Below are positions 1-12,539 of a stretch of 64,000 bases of DNA, piece after piece. The notes beneath the pieces were generated by a model. It ran no database searches. It was not told the DNA's origin and saw only the letters and a program-made list of their open reading frames with translations. This DNA comes from Paraspadella gotoi. Its lineage: Eukaryota > Chaetognatha. The stretch spans positions 24,391,403 to 24,455,402 of the forward strand of contig CM119264.1 in assembly GCA_051294375.1 (NCBI GenBank). The letters are read 5' to 3'. The position numbers and the translations under genes are program-made. Position 1 is the stretch's first letter; every line of letters starts with the position of its first letter.

Positions 1-3000
1 TACTCTCAAAAAGAATAAACCTGATCTAAACTTTATTCTTCAATGTTTTAATTAAGTCTCAACAAATGTAAATAATACATTATGCTACTGAGAAATTAAA
101 CAGTCTAATCATTAAGACCACGTTAAGCCTTCCCTGCGCTCCGGATCCTTAAGTGATGAATCACCAGTCTCACGATCTTAGAACCTTCAACGTCACCTTG
201 CCAACGTGAGGTCTCCAAACTGATAGCGGAGAATTTTTTCGAAAAAAGCAAAGTCGCCAACGAATAACGAGAACAACAACAACGACAACAACAATCGGCC
301 ACTTACGCTGTTGTGCTAAAGAGAAATGCTTCTCCGACAAAAAGAAGACAACGAAGAAAAGAAAGAAAAAGGAGACGAAAATAACGACGAAATATCCTTG
401 TTGCCTCTAGTCAACGCCGGAGTCTGAGTTTCCTTTGTCGTCCTGCATCAACCTACAACGAAAACTCCGACTGTGACGTTACAGTTACCTTGTATTATTA
501 TATTGGATTTTAGAAATTTTGTAGTTTTGAATATTTTTAAGAATCATTCATAGTTTATTTATTAATTGTATATACCCGATGTATATATTTGTTTTTATAT
601 TTAATAACATACTTAAGAAACGAGTGTCAACAATATTATGAAATTATTTAACCATATATTTCAACAGGGGGGCGTGTACCACCTCCGATCAAATTAATTC
701 TATATAAAATAATTCATCCGCACCGGAGTTGAACCCGGGATCAAAGACTGGGATGCCTTGGACCGAGCGGACCTGGCCAACCAGTCAACTACCAAAATCA
801 ACTTCGAAAATCCTTACTTAAACTTTAATGGATTATCAAGACTTTTGTCTTCTCCCAAGGATCACACCAAATTCACACAAGATGTCACTATGAATTATTA
901 TTTTTGTTTAATGATTGCTTTCCTTATATTGATTGTAAACGATTCATTCAGTCTGGCTTTTACTCTCAAAAAGAATAAACCTGATCTAACTTTATTCTTC
1001 AATGTTTTAATTAAGTCTCACAAATGTAAATAATACATATGCTACTGAGAAATTAAACAGTCTAATCATTAAGACCAACGTTAAGCCTTCCCTGCGCTCC
1101 GGATCCTTAAGTGATGAATTCACCAAGTCTCACGATCTAGAACTCAACGTCACCTTGCCACCATTTTTTTTTGTATAATTTTATCTTTCTTGTCGAAAAT
1201 AAGGGTTTTTAATGTATATAAAATTATTTAAAACCATTATAAGTATATGATAAATCAATTATTAAAATTTTATAAAATTTATAGCTTTGATAATATAAAA
1301 ATAAAGACTTATAAATATTTTGGTAAGTTTATTTACAAATTTTATTTTATAAAAGTTTGTTAACTATATTTATTAATAATATAAGTAAAAAATTAGTAAA
1401 GTAAAAGATAAAATTTCAAAATTGTTTCATGATTTGCATTCTTTACAAAAAGTTGATATAAGAAAATATAATTTTTATACAAAATTTGTTCATTAAGTTG
1501 GTAAAAATATTCAGAAAAACTATATTTTTATTAATTTTCAAAATTTATAAAATATAGTTTTCTAAATTTTAACCTACTTAATGAAAAAATTTGTTATAAA
1601 AATGATATATTTTCTTATATCAACTTTTTGTAAAGAATTAAAATCATGGTAAAAATTTTGAAATTATTAATCTTTTCACTTTAGCTTTATTTTTTATCAT
1701 TATTTATTAATAATTAGCTAACAACTATTAATAAAATATAAAATTTGAAATAAACTTACCAAATATTTATAATGTCTTTATTTTATATTTCAAAAGCTCA
1801 TATAAATTTTATAAAATTTAATAATTTGATTTATTCATAAACTTATAATGTTTTAATAATTTTATATACATTAAAAACCCTTATTCGACAAGAAAGATAA
1901 AATTATACAAAAAAAATGTGGCAAGGTGACGTTGAGGTTCTAGATCGTGAGACTTGGTGATTCATCACTTAAGGTCCGGACGCAGGGAAGGCTTAACGTT
2001 GGTCTTAATGATTAGACTGTTTAATTTTCAGTAGCATAATGTATTATTACATTTGTGAGACTTAATTAAAACATTGAAGAATAAAGTTTTTAGATCAGGT
2101 TATTCTTTTTGAAGTAAAAGCCAGACTGAATGAATCAGTTTACAATCAATATAAGGAAAGCAATCATTAAACAAATAATAATTCATAGTGACATCTTGTG
2201 TTGAATTTGGTGTGATCCTTGGGAGAGACAAAGTCTTGATAATCCATTAAAGGTTTAAGTAAGGATTCGAAGTTGAGTTTTGGTAGTTGACTGGTTGGCC
2301 CAGCGGTCGGTCAAGGCATCCAAGTCTTTGATCCCGGGTTCTAACTCGGAGCGGATGAATTATTTTTATATAGAAATTAATTTGATCGAGGTGGCTACAC
2401 GCCCCCTGTTGAAATATATGGGTTAAATAATTTCAATAATATTGTTGACACTCGTTCTTAAGTTGTTATAAATATAAAAACAAATATATACCATCGGGTA
2501 TATACAATTATAAATAAAACCTATTGAATGATTCTTAAAATATTCAAAACTACAAATTTCTAAAATCCAATATAATAATACAAGGTAACTGTAACGTCAA
2601 AGTCGGAGTTTTCGTTGAGTTATGCAGGACGACAAAGGAAAAACTCAGACTCCGCTGTTGACTAGAAGCAACAAGGATATTCGTCGTTATTTTCGTCTCC
2701 TTTTTCTTTCTTTTCTTCGTTGTCTTCTTTTTGTCGGAGAAGCATTTCTCTTAGCACAACAGCGTAAGTTGGCCCCGAATTGTTGTTGTCGTTGTTGTTG
2801 TTCTCGTTATTCGTTTGCGACTTTGCTTTTTTCGAAAAATTCTCCGCTATCAGTTTGGAAGACCTCCACGTTGGCAAGGTGACGTTGAGGTTCTAAGATC
2901 GTGAGACTTGGTGATTCATCACTTAAGGATCCGGAGCGCAGGGAAGGCTTACGTTGGTCTAATGATTAGACTGTTTAATTTCTCAGTAGCATAATGTATT

Positions 3001-3075
3001 ATTTACATTTGTGAGACTTAATTAAAAACATTGAAGAATAAGTTTAGATCAGGTTATTCTTTTTGAGAGTAAAAG
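1..3075. repeat. Large imperfect palindrome (inverted repeat, centre near 1535)
   Basis: The left half reads as the reverse complement of the right half over the whole stretch. Bases 1-45 match the complement of 3029-3072, the tRNA-like piece at 717-795 matches 2281-2356, and the junction at 1153-1185 matches 1895-1925. Paired positions sum to about 3070-3078 throughout. The arms differ by many one-base indels rather than by substitutions. Each arm holds, from the centre outwards, an AT-rich segment, a 480-500-bp LTR-like unit, a further 460-bp unit, and the start of another 480-bp unit. The left arm runs off the window edge, so the true size is unknown. It could be a real inverted duplication of LTR pieces or a read-through chimera of a long read. 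Confidence 0.85.
1918..2868 (-). repeat. LTR-like unit, upstream tandem copy
   Basis: This is a roughly 950-bp unit made of a 480-bp part starting TGGCAAGGTGACG and a 460-bp part starting near CACGCCCCCTGTTG. It repeats, in the same orientation and with indels, at 2869-3817 directly before the retrotransposon body. Its first half recurs at 8521-9016 after the body. The arrangement is LTR-LTR-body-partial LTR. Strand is given for the minus-strand element it belongs to. Boundaries are approximate to about 5 bases. Confidence 0.65.
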
Positions 3076-3817
3076 CCAGACTGAAATGAAATCAGTTACA
3101 ATCCAATAATAAAGAATATTAACAAAATAATAATTCATAGTGACATCTGTGTTGAATTTGGTGTGATCCTTGGAGAAGACCAAAAGTCTTGATAATCCAT
3201 TAAGGTTTAAGTAAGGATTTCGAAGTTGAGTTTTGGTAGTTGACTGGTTGGCCAGTCGCTCGGTCAAGCATCCCAAGTCTTTGATCCGGTTCAACTCCGG
3301 GAGCGGATGAATTATTTTTATATAGAAATTAATTTTGATTCGAGGGTGGCTACACGCCCCCTGTTGAAATATATGGGTTAAATAATTTCAATAAATGTGA
3401 CACTCGTTTCTTAGTATGTTATAAATATAAAAACAAATATATACCTCGGGTAATATACATTAAATAAATAAACTATGAATGATCTTAATATTCAAAAACT
3501 ACAAAATTTCTAAATCCAATATAATAATACAAAGGTAAACTGTAACGTTCAACAGTCGGAGCTTTTCGTGTAGGTTGATGCAGGACGACAAAGGAAACTC
3601 AGACTCCGCTGTTGACTAGAGCAACAAGGATATTCGTCGTTATTTTCGTCTCCTTTTTCTTTCTTTTCTTCGTTGTCTTCTTTTTGTCGGAGAGCATTTC
3701 TCTAGCGCAACAGCGTAATTGGCCGGATTGTTGTTGTCGTTGTTGTTGTTCTCGTTATTCGTTTGGCGACTTTGCTTTTTCGAAAATTCTCGCTATCAGT
3801 TTTGGAGACCTCCACGT
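2869..3817 (-). repeat. 3' LTR-like unit of the Ty3/gypsy element
   Basis: This second tandem copy of the 950-bp unit abuts the 3' end of the retrotransposon coding region at about 3818. It shares its first 490 bp with the unit at 8521-9016 on the other side of the body, the arrangement expected of the two LTRs of one element. Near 3234-3308 it contains a tRNA-like stretch with A-box- and B-box-like sequences. No clean polypurine tract was identified. Confidence 0.6.
3234..3308 (+). other. tRNA-like A/B-box segment inside the LTR unit
   Basis: The segment carries GGTTGGCC, a GCTCGGTCAAG stretch and CGGTTCAACTCCGG. In the sister copies at 2281-2356, 8896-8986 and (reversed) 717-795 the same piece reads close to TGGCCAAGCGG (the pol III A-box pattern of Leu/Ser-type tRNAs) and GGTTCAACTCC (B box) with a CCGG/CCGG T-stem. 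Box spacing is about 30-40 bases. No complete cloverleaf with acceptor stem could be closed, so I call it tRNA-like, perhaps a SINE head or relic, not a tRNA gene. Confidence 0.5.
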
Positions 3818-6800
3818 TGGCTCATTATTTCTTCTTCGTCGTTGATGATGTTATTTATTGAGGTTGGAGATGGTGGCGGAGAAGGTCGGGAGAAGGGGAA
3901 GATGGGAGGAAAAAAGCGTTGGGAAGGTGTGAGCGGTCGAGGTAGCAGGGGGTGTTGGGGTGAAGAGGGATGGGGGAAGAGAGGAGGAGAAGGAGGAGGA
4001 GGAGGAGGACGCAAAGCGGCGCGTCGAGTCAGGAATCTTGTTCTCTTGTTGTTGGGCGGCCGGCGTTCGCGTTCTCGGGCCTGGCGGGCGGCTGGCGTCG
4101 CCGTGGCGTGTCTCCGATTCGATGACGTCCTCCAAGTCCTCGCTGATCCATGCCGGCTCACCCGTGCAATATGAGGTTTTGTGGCCGGTGCTGGAATGTC
4201 GATTGTCATATTGAGGCCGTTGCGACTGATGACGCGGAAGGGCCCTTCATATGGCGGGATTAGTGGTGGATTAACGCCTGCCTTTCGTACGAAAACGTAT
4301 TGCGCGGATTCCAAATTGGCCGCGAAGATGGATTGTCGTTGTCGGTGGGCGACGTTGACGTCGTTGTAAACGAGCAACTTCAACTCTGAGACCTGGCTAA
4401 TTGACGTTGACGTTGACGCTGTAACTCCGCGTTGTCGTTTTGGGCGTCGCAAGCATGCCGCGGGGACGTTGATCCCTTCACCGAATACTAAATCGGCCGC
4501 TGAGGCGCCGATATCTTCCTCACGGTAGTACGAATTGCAAGTAATGCTAAAGGCAAAACTTCCAGTACCAATTTCGCGTTCGTCTCTGGCCAACGCAATG
4601 AGGGATTCTTCAGCCTTCGATGAAACCGTTCTACTAGGCCGTTGGCCTGTGGTGATATGCGGTTGTTGGCTGATGCTTTATTCCCCATTGCCTGGTAAAG
4701 CTGTCTCCATAGTGCGAATAAAATGGGTTCCCACGATCTGTGTAATTACTGCTGGAGTTCCGAAGGAGCTTATCCATTGTGGCTGAGGGCATCAAAATTG
4801 TTGTTGTAAGCGTATCCTTGATTTATCGCAGTTGGCCACCTGAGAAGCGTCTACTATTGAAGCAAATGTTTAAATTCCGTTTGAATTTGGCATTCTTACT
4901 AGATCCAGATTTATGTGTTGAAACCTTCGAGTTGGGATTTTAAAATCACAAACTCGGGCACTACATGTCGAGTTACTTAGCTCGCTGGCAATCAAACAGT
5001 CTCTTGACCCATTTGCTGATATCCTGCTTCATATTTGTCCAGACGAATTTTGACGTTATCGCTTTACGTGTTGGCTTCGACGCCTGGATGGCCGAGGCCG
5101 TGTATTACGTCGAAGATTTTACGGCGCCAGCTGCAGGAACAAACGGCGAGCGGGGCCGTTTGAAACATCTGCTAGAACTGTTCATTGCCGACTTGGATTT
5201 TTCTGAAAGTCAAACCGGTTCTTGCATCCTCGGAAATCTTCTGGAATCGGCGTCGAGGCGTTGCTCTCTCGCCATTTGTTCGAAGTCAACGTCGAGGTTG
5301 TGAGTGAGGCTATTACGGCCTCGGCGTCTTCGAGTCGATTTTGTTGATCGGCCTTCTCAATTTTCTCTTCGAGTTTCTCGTCGACGTTGACCGATTTGGG
5401 TCGCTTGGGGTTGTTTGAATCTCCGCTTCGTTTTCGTTGGTTGCTGTGGTGATGCGGTTGGCGGATATTCGATTGCCTGTTCGGAGTGTTGATGATGCAG
5501 CATTTGCGACGCGATAAGGCGTCCGGCTACTACATTGCCTTTCCTTTTAAGTATCTGATATCCGTGGTGAATTCTGCGATCACCGGACAGCTGGTAGCCG
5601 GCGAGCAGTTTGAGGCTCCGATTTTCTTTTTGATAGCCGGTATCAAGCTTGGTGGTCGGTGTAGATTGTGAAATTCCTTCCTTCAATCAATGCCGAAAAT
5701 GGCGAACTGCTCTGAAGGCGCCGAATAATTCTCGGTCGAAAGGCGGCCAGAGTCTTTGATTTTTTTGCCAGTTTTCGCCGAGAAGAAGGCAAGCGGTTCC
5801 CAACCGCTTTGCGTCCTCGTTGTTCGAGAACCGCTCTACCGCCGTGATCTGATGCATCGGTTGTGACGCAGACTGTGCGCCTGTTCGAGGTGATGCAAGA
5901 GTGCTGCTTGTACTAAGCCTTGTTTGATTGATTCAAACGCTTCCTCACACTCCGTGTCCATTTCAACGCCTTTGGTTTGCCGCTTAAGGGCTCGTAGAGC
6001 GGCGCGCATTGTGAGCAACCTTAGGAACAAATCGCGATAATAATTTATCATTCCAAGAAATCGCCTGCAGTTCTTTGACTGTAGTCCGTCTCGTGTTGCT
6101 TGAAGAGTTTGTACTCTCTCCGGAAGGGTCGAACTCCATTCTTGTCAACCAAAAATCCGAGGAACTCCCAGTGATTCCTGACCCAGCGACACTTCTTGGT
6201 GTTGACCACCAAACCGTTGGCATCTAAGAGTCTTGAAGACTCGTCCGAGGTCTTGTAAGTGTTCCTCCGGTGAAGATGAGGCGACCAGTATATCATCAAG
6301 ATATACGAAAGTGTGAGGATTTCTCCCAGAATCTCATCCATGAGACCTGGAAGTCCTGCCCTGGCATTTTTTAGGCCGAACGGGCAGCGGGGAAAGACGT
6401 ACAGTCCGAAGGGTGTTATCACCGCGGTTTCTTTACATCATCGGGATAACCGGTATTGGTGATACCTTTTAACAAGTCGATCTTTGAGAATATCGTCTTG
6501 CCTTCGAGTTCGCATTGAAGTCTGTTAGTAGCTTCACTGGATACCTTGTCGTCTATTGTCTGAGTGTTTAGGCGCCTGTAGTCGCCGCAGCATCGCAGCC
6601 CGCCGTCAGGCTTGCTCACGACGTGTAGCGGCGACGACCACTCAGATTTTCCTCGCTTGCGATTCCCAATGAGACCCATGTTCTCTAACTCTCTCTAGCT
6701 ACCGCCAGTTTCTCTGGGTCGAGTCTACGTGCCCTCGATTGGCAGGTCGACCTTCTGTGGGTATCGAATGAGTTACCCATGTTTTGGTTCTTCAGTTCAA

Positions 6801-8520
6801 ATGTTGGGTTGAGAGTGATGGAAACGACTCGAGGAGCTATAAAACTTTTCTCCATTCTGTCCACGAAATTGACATGCATAGTTGTTTCGGAGGATATCGA
6901 TGCTGCAATGGTTGAATAATCTTGTAGATCCATGAGAAGGCCGTCTCGATGGTTGGGAGCTAAAAAGTTCTCCGCGAGAAAGTCTGCGCCAAGTATATTC
7001 TGTGTAACGTCTGCTACAATGATTCATATTCGAATTGGCGTTCCCCAGGTTACGGTCTTCATTACTCTTCCATAAGCAGTTATCGGAGATCCGTTTGCCG
7101 CTTGCAATCTCATTTCCGGATCAGGGCCGCGCTTCTTTCTGCTCACGGGTCGGGAATGATCGAAAGAACGCCCCGCCATCCACCACCATTTTCTCCTATC
7201 GTTGGAGTCCCGGATGTAAAGCAAATCGCTGACGCGGTGAACGTGTTTGCTGTTGGGGAACGGCGTCACCGCCGGCGTCCCCCTTTGGCGTTTTCCCTCA
7301 CGCCGTTTCTGAGTCTCTCGTATTTAGCACAGCCTGGTTCACAGACCAGGCGTCCTCTCGATCGTACGTGTTTTGCTGCAGATAGTCATTAGCTTTGGCT
7401 TCTTTTCTCTTTCGCTGGATTCGACTTCTTTTTCATTGTAGTTCCGCTTCTGGAATTTGCCGAGGGCGTTGATGGCGTCGTCTTCATCCCGATGTCGATT
7501 GTTGACGCTCTCCGCTGTTCTCTTCGATGTTGTTGACGAGGGAGCTTTGCTGGCGAATCTTGAGATTTCCTTCAATATCGAAGTGGTGATCTGGCCAGGC
7601 TGGCACAGATCTTTTGCTGATAAGTCCTCGGCCTTTATCCTCCAGTTGACGTCGGTATTCGGTTGGAAGGTCTCGAAGAATTTTTTCTTTTCGAACGTCA
7701 TCGAGATTAAGCGTTTTGTTTTTTCTTCAATTGTGCTAGCTTTTTTGATGGTTAACGCCGTTCGAAGTCGAAAGGATCGAGAAGGAAAGCAGCTTGTTGT
7801 CGGCGAGATAATCCATATTCTTTTCTCAAGTATTGAGGAACTGGTTCACGTTCTTCCGTTGCATCGCCGAAGAGAAACTGGTGATGGTCGATCAACCTTA
7901 ACGCCAATCTTTGATTCGAGATGGGCGAATTTGCTCTCTGGGACTGACGATTCCTGCCCGAGTATAGGCGGATTCGACCGCCTGATCCAGATCTCGATAT
8001 TGGAGTGTCGAAATCCGAAGGTCGGGTTTCTTGTGGTAAGCTCTCTCCAGGGCGCGCAGTCGCTGCGGCCAAAGCTGCGCGAAGCTCCTCGTTTTCCCGC
8101 GAAGCTCCCTTTCTGTGGCGCACAGTCGCCATGTCGGCGGTTTTCGAAATTGCTGGCGTCGATTCTTTGAAAGTCGAACGTTGGAGCGGCGTTAGCAAAT
8201 ACTGGCGACGTCGATCTTGATCGATGTCGGCCGAAGCCTAAAGGACTTGGAGGGTTGCTGCGTCTGCTCGAGCGTCCGGCTGGAGTCGCGTTGAGAGGAG
8301 CGAAGGCGTATATTGATGTTCTTGGCTTGTCATTCTGCTTTTCTCCTCGCGTCGTGGGCCCGGTTGGTGGACGTGGAGATTGGGGCAGTGAAGGAAAGGG
8401 TGTTAGCGGATATGGATGTTATCGCTTAATCCCTCATCCTCCATCCAATCTTACCTCAGAGTGGTTGGATGATCCGTTGCCCGTTTGGAAGTTGTGTTTG
8501 ATTCTGCGTTGGGCTGACCA
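3818..8520 (-). mobile_element. Ty3/gypsy-type LTR retrotransposon internal region, degenerate
   Basis: Read on the minus strand the order is gag-like, protease, reverse transcriptase, RNase H, integrase, which is the Ty3/gypsy order. A gag-like reading frame covers about 7340-8200. The protease flap region reads AANGSPITAYG near 7065-7110. The reverse transcriptase shows CGDYRRLN and FSKIDL within 6419-6679, TPFGLY and PFGLKNA near 6360-6420, and an intact VYLDD at 6292-6306 that lies in another frame from its neighbours. The RNase H end has GNVVAG near 5530. Integrase shows SPQANGLVERFHR at 4488-4688 and SAADLVFGEG near 4480. Every domain is broken by frameshifts, so this copy cannot encode a whole polyprotein as read. 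The breaks may be decay or read errors. Just inside the right LTR the minus strand reads TGGTCAGCCCAACGC, a possible primer-binding site resembling the tRNA-Trp type of CsRn1-like elements; that lineage call is an inference. Confidence 0.85.
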
Positions 8521-9016
8521 TGTGGCAAGGTGAGTTAGGTTCTAAGATCGTGAGACTTGGTGATTCATCACTTAAGGATCCGGAGCGCAGGGAGCGCTTA
8601 CGTTGGTGCTTAATGATTAGACTGTTCTAATTTCTCATAGCATTAATGTATTATTTTACAAAATTTGTTGGAACTTATAAAACATGAAGAATAAAGTTTT
8701 AGATCAGGTTTATTCTTTTTTTGAGAGTAAAAGCCAGACTGAATGAATCAGTTTACAATCAATAATAAGGAAGGCAATCATAAACAAAATAATAATTCAT
8801 AGTGACATCTTGTGTTGAATTTGGTGTGATCCCTTGGGAGAAGACAAAAGTCTTGATAATCCATTAAAGGTTTAAGTAAGGATTCGAGTTGAGTATTTGG
8901 TAGTTGACTGGTTTGGCCCAGGTCGCTCGTCAAGGCATCCCAAGTCTTTGATTCCCGGGTTCAACTCCGGGAGCGGCATGAATTATTTTATATAGAAATT
9001 AATTTGATCGAGGTGC
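8521..9016 (-). repeat. 5' LTR-like unit, truncated
   Basis: The unit begins TGTGGCAAGG directly after the candidate primer-binding site and follows the first half of the left LTR, including the tRNA-like piece at about 8896-8986. It stops at GGTGCTACA and is replaced by AT-rich sequence (TCTTTTAACTTTAGCC) that also occurs at 1668-1915. The second half of the LTR is missing, so the element is truncated or was wrongly joined here. Confidence 0.6.
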
Positions 9017-9770
9017 TACATCTTTTAACTTTAGCCTAATTTTTTACCTCATTAATTATTAATAAATTTAGTTAACTAACTTTTTATAAAACATAAAATT
9101 TAGAAATAAACTTACAAAATTTTTATAATTTTATTTTTATATTTCAAAGCTCATATAAATTTTATAAAATTTTAATAATTTGATTTATCATATAACTTAT
9201 AATGGTTTTTAATAATTTTATATACATTAAAAACCCTTATTTTCGACAAGAAAGATAAAATATACAAAAAAAAATGGTCATCACCATCGAATTCTACAGA
9301 TACATTACACTAAAAATAGCTATGTACCTCACTTGATTTGTTATATTTGTTATTTTTCAATGGATTATATTTTCTTATATCAACTTTTTGTAAGGAATTA
9401 AAATCTGGTTTTAAAATTTTAAATTTTTTATTTTTTCACTTTAACTTATTTTTTTTATTATTTATTAATAAATATAGCTAACAAACTATTAATAAAATAT
9501 AAAATTTGTAAATAAACTTACCAAAATATTTATCTGGGTCTTTATTTTCATATTATGTAAGTTAAATATGGCTTTTATAAAATCTTAATAATTTGAGTTT
9601 CTTATACTCTACAATGTTTGCTCCATTTTAATAGCACCTTATATGCTGCAAAAATCGCCATTTCCGACAAAGAAGATGAGACTATACAAAAAAATGGTTA
9701 TCATCATCGAATACACTAAAATAGCTATGTACCTCACTTGATTTGTTATATTTCGTTATTTTTCAACGCC
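9017..9770 (+). repeat. AT-rich repeat (W) alternating with an 80-bp unit (X)
   Basis: The W segment (ending GACAAGAAAGATAAAAT then an A-run and ATGG) appears at about 9017-9275 and 9360-9690, and also on both sides of the palindrome centre at 1163-1915. It alternates with an 80-bp unit starting TCATCGAAT and containing TAGCTATGTACCTCACTTG, found at 9283-9362 and 9693-9765. No coding potential is seen. It looks like a tandem W-X satellite into or beside which the retrotransposon pieces lie. Confidence 0.6.
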
Positions 9771-12240
9771 CTAGTGATAATTTGACGAGAAAATATTCAC
9801 CCTTGAAAGACAAGGCAAATAAAAACAAAGGGAAAGAGTGAAGATGGACTTGATTGAAGTAAAAAAACGAAGGAAAAGAATGAAAAAAATAAATTGAGAG
9901 ATGCAAGAGAGCAGAGAGCTGAGATCGAAGAGAAGCAGAGAACGAGAGCAGAGAGAAGAAAAGAGGTTTACCGTCAAACAAGTTTGATCCAGTTCCAAAG
10001 AAAAACAAATTTAAAAATGAATGAAAAAAGTGGAAAGAAAAGTGGAAAGTTTAAGGAGGCTTTGAAAAAATAGAGTGCCAAGTGGAAAACGAGTGAGTTT
10101 GAGTGTGAGACGCGGATGAGAGAGAGAAGAGACAGAGAGAGATGATGAGAGCAGAGGACGAGGCTGAGATGAAGAGAGATGAGCGGAGCAGAGAGAAGAG
10201 CACGATACTGCATGAGAGATGAGTAACGTTGAAGCGTGTTTAATTTTAAAATAAAAAATAATCATTGCTTTATAACTAAATAGAAATCGGTGATTAAAGA
10301 AGACGTTTAGCTGTAAATTATACTAATTTTCACTTAGTATATTAGTAAACGATTAATACATCACAGTACCAGTGCGCCCCATTTCAACCGTTCTGAACCA
10401 GCCATCCCAACTGTCTCCTAATTTAATCCCAACTATCCTGAAAACTCCGGTCGTACTATCTTTCTCCCGCCAACATAAATCGGGCGAAGACGAAAGTGGG
10501 AAGAGAGCCAAAGACCCGGATTAGGAAAGAAGAGAAGGGGAGAAGGAGAAAGGAGAAGAGGGGAAGAGGGGCGGGGGGGGAGGGAGAGCGAGAGGTTCGG
10601 AGACCTCGTTCTCGGTCATTCGATATTAATCAAATAGATACGAGATCGGCCGAGCGCATGAAGAGCAGAGGGCGGGCAGGTCGACCAATGGAGCGGCTTG
10701 TCGGTCGATTATGGACGAAAGAACGTCGGTATGTTTAGTTGTAAGGAGGTAAGTCCATAAGTAAGTAAGTCGTTTGATACCGAAGAGACGCACTATTCTT
10801 CGATCAGAAATTTGTTTGCCGAAAATCTTGTCAGCTTTGTTTTCTTTGACGAGAGAGAGAAAACTGGTTCAGACGCAGCGGCCGTTGCAGCCGCTGCGTT
10901 CTAAGCCGCCGCGTCCTGCCGCCGCTAAATCTCGGTTCATTAGTGAAAAATCTATTTGACCGAAAAACGAATTTGGTGACCGAGACGCAAGTATGACGAC
11001 AACAAAGAAATAAAAAAAAACAACTGACAAATGACATAGATAAGTTATCCGTGATTATGCACTACATTTTTAAAATTTAAAAAAATCTGAATTAAATTTA
11101 AGTTAAAAAAACATAAACATAAAAGGGGACATCAAAAAAGCATTACGAAACAGAAATCATGTTATTCAGAAAAAAATCTACGACATTTAGTCACAAAAAA
11201 CCACAAATCTTTCGGCAGGAGAATCGAATAATGTAATTGAAAATGAAAACCGGTTGGACAATCGTGGCGGAGTAAAAATTCGAATATAGTCAGCCAATCA
11301 AACGGGACATAACAAAAGAACAACCAATCAGAAGCACGAGTCTCGGCACTGTTTGATTTTTCTCTGACTGCATCGAAATCACCAGGCAACCAGAGATGCG
11401 CAGTTGGAACTGCCCCTGTACAGTTCTGCCATTCATTGATTGCGCTGTGCTCTTTTCAACCGAAACGAAATTAACGAAGAGAATAATTGCTGAAAAAATT
11501 GGGTGGAAACAACTATAGTTTTTGTGTGCGTGACTGTGTGTGTTAACAAAGAAATAAAGGAGTTTCGTCGGGAGTCGACTGAGCGGCTCCGTTCTTCTTC
11601 CTCCTAAACAGTTAATTCGCAACTGAATTTCAAGTTGAATAAAACGACAATCAGTTTCAGCTTATCGCCTCCAAACGACCCTCAATCTCAGTTCTCGACG
11701 AATTCTATTTTTAACTTTCACTCGAAAGAGTTTTATTGTTTTTGTTTTTTTGTTTTTGTTTTTTGGTTTTTGTTGATTTCTTTGCTAGATTAGTTTGTTT
11801 TTTAAAATATTAACATCTATCGTTCAATAATTGTTTGATATATTTTTCTGACAATATTTTTTTATCTTAATCTATCTTTCTCCGCGATTTTTATCAATAT
11901 CCAAAGCGATAATACGGCTTCACTGCATTTAATTTAGTAATTTTTTTTTTTCGCCGCGCGACGAATTTCTTCTTTGTCACTTTGACAATCACTTTTTCGG
12001 GTTTTCTTTGTCGTTAGAGAAACGTGGGTGTGTCGCCTCCACTTTTCTTTTTTAATCTCGAGATGAAACCATAATTCGCCAGTTTTCCTTTTCGCTGAAT
12101 CAATTTCATGTTTTCGCGCCTCATTTTACGCATTTTCTCTTTTACTTTTTCTTTGTGAGACGACGACGACGACAACTGATTGGAAGGGATTTGTCGCCCC
12201 TTGGCCCCCTGCCCTTCCGTCAATGGCACCCTCAAAACAG
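9771..12240. other. Intergenic, no gene recognised
   Basis: The stretch holds purine-rich sequence (9890-10210, 10490-10610), ordinary AT-rich sequence and short unsupported reading frames without recognisable domains. A GGAG/GTAAGT donor-like site at about 10747 and the mixed-composition block 10400-11700 could belong to an untranslated exon of the gene at 16.4 kb, but nothing confirms that. Confidence 0.5.
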
Positions 12241-12249
12241 TATCTCTCT

Positions 12250-12280
<31 letters not shown>

Positions 12281-12287
12281 TCTCTCT

Positions 12288-12320
<33 letters not shown>
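12241..12320. repeat. (CT)n microsatellite
   Basis: This is an almost pure CT tract of about 80 bases with a few interruptions. Reading frames across it are Ser-Leu repeats and are not genes. A further broken CT tract lies at 12766-12830. Confidence 0.95.
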
Positions 12321-12324
<4 letters not shown>

Positions 12325-12539
12325 CGGTTCCATTCCTTCCAACGTCGGGCGAGTCAAAAATTCTCTTCTCCATTTTTGTTGATTCCTTCTTTTTCTTTCT
12401 TTTTTTTCCTTTCTGCCTCATGTGCTCCTTTTCTTTTTTGAATATTTACCTCTCTTTAAGATCCTTTCTATTTTACCGCGTCCACTCTTTTTAATCTCCA
12501 TTTCCCTCTCAGAAATTTCCAAGTATTCATCCTTACAGA

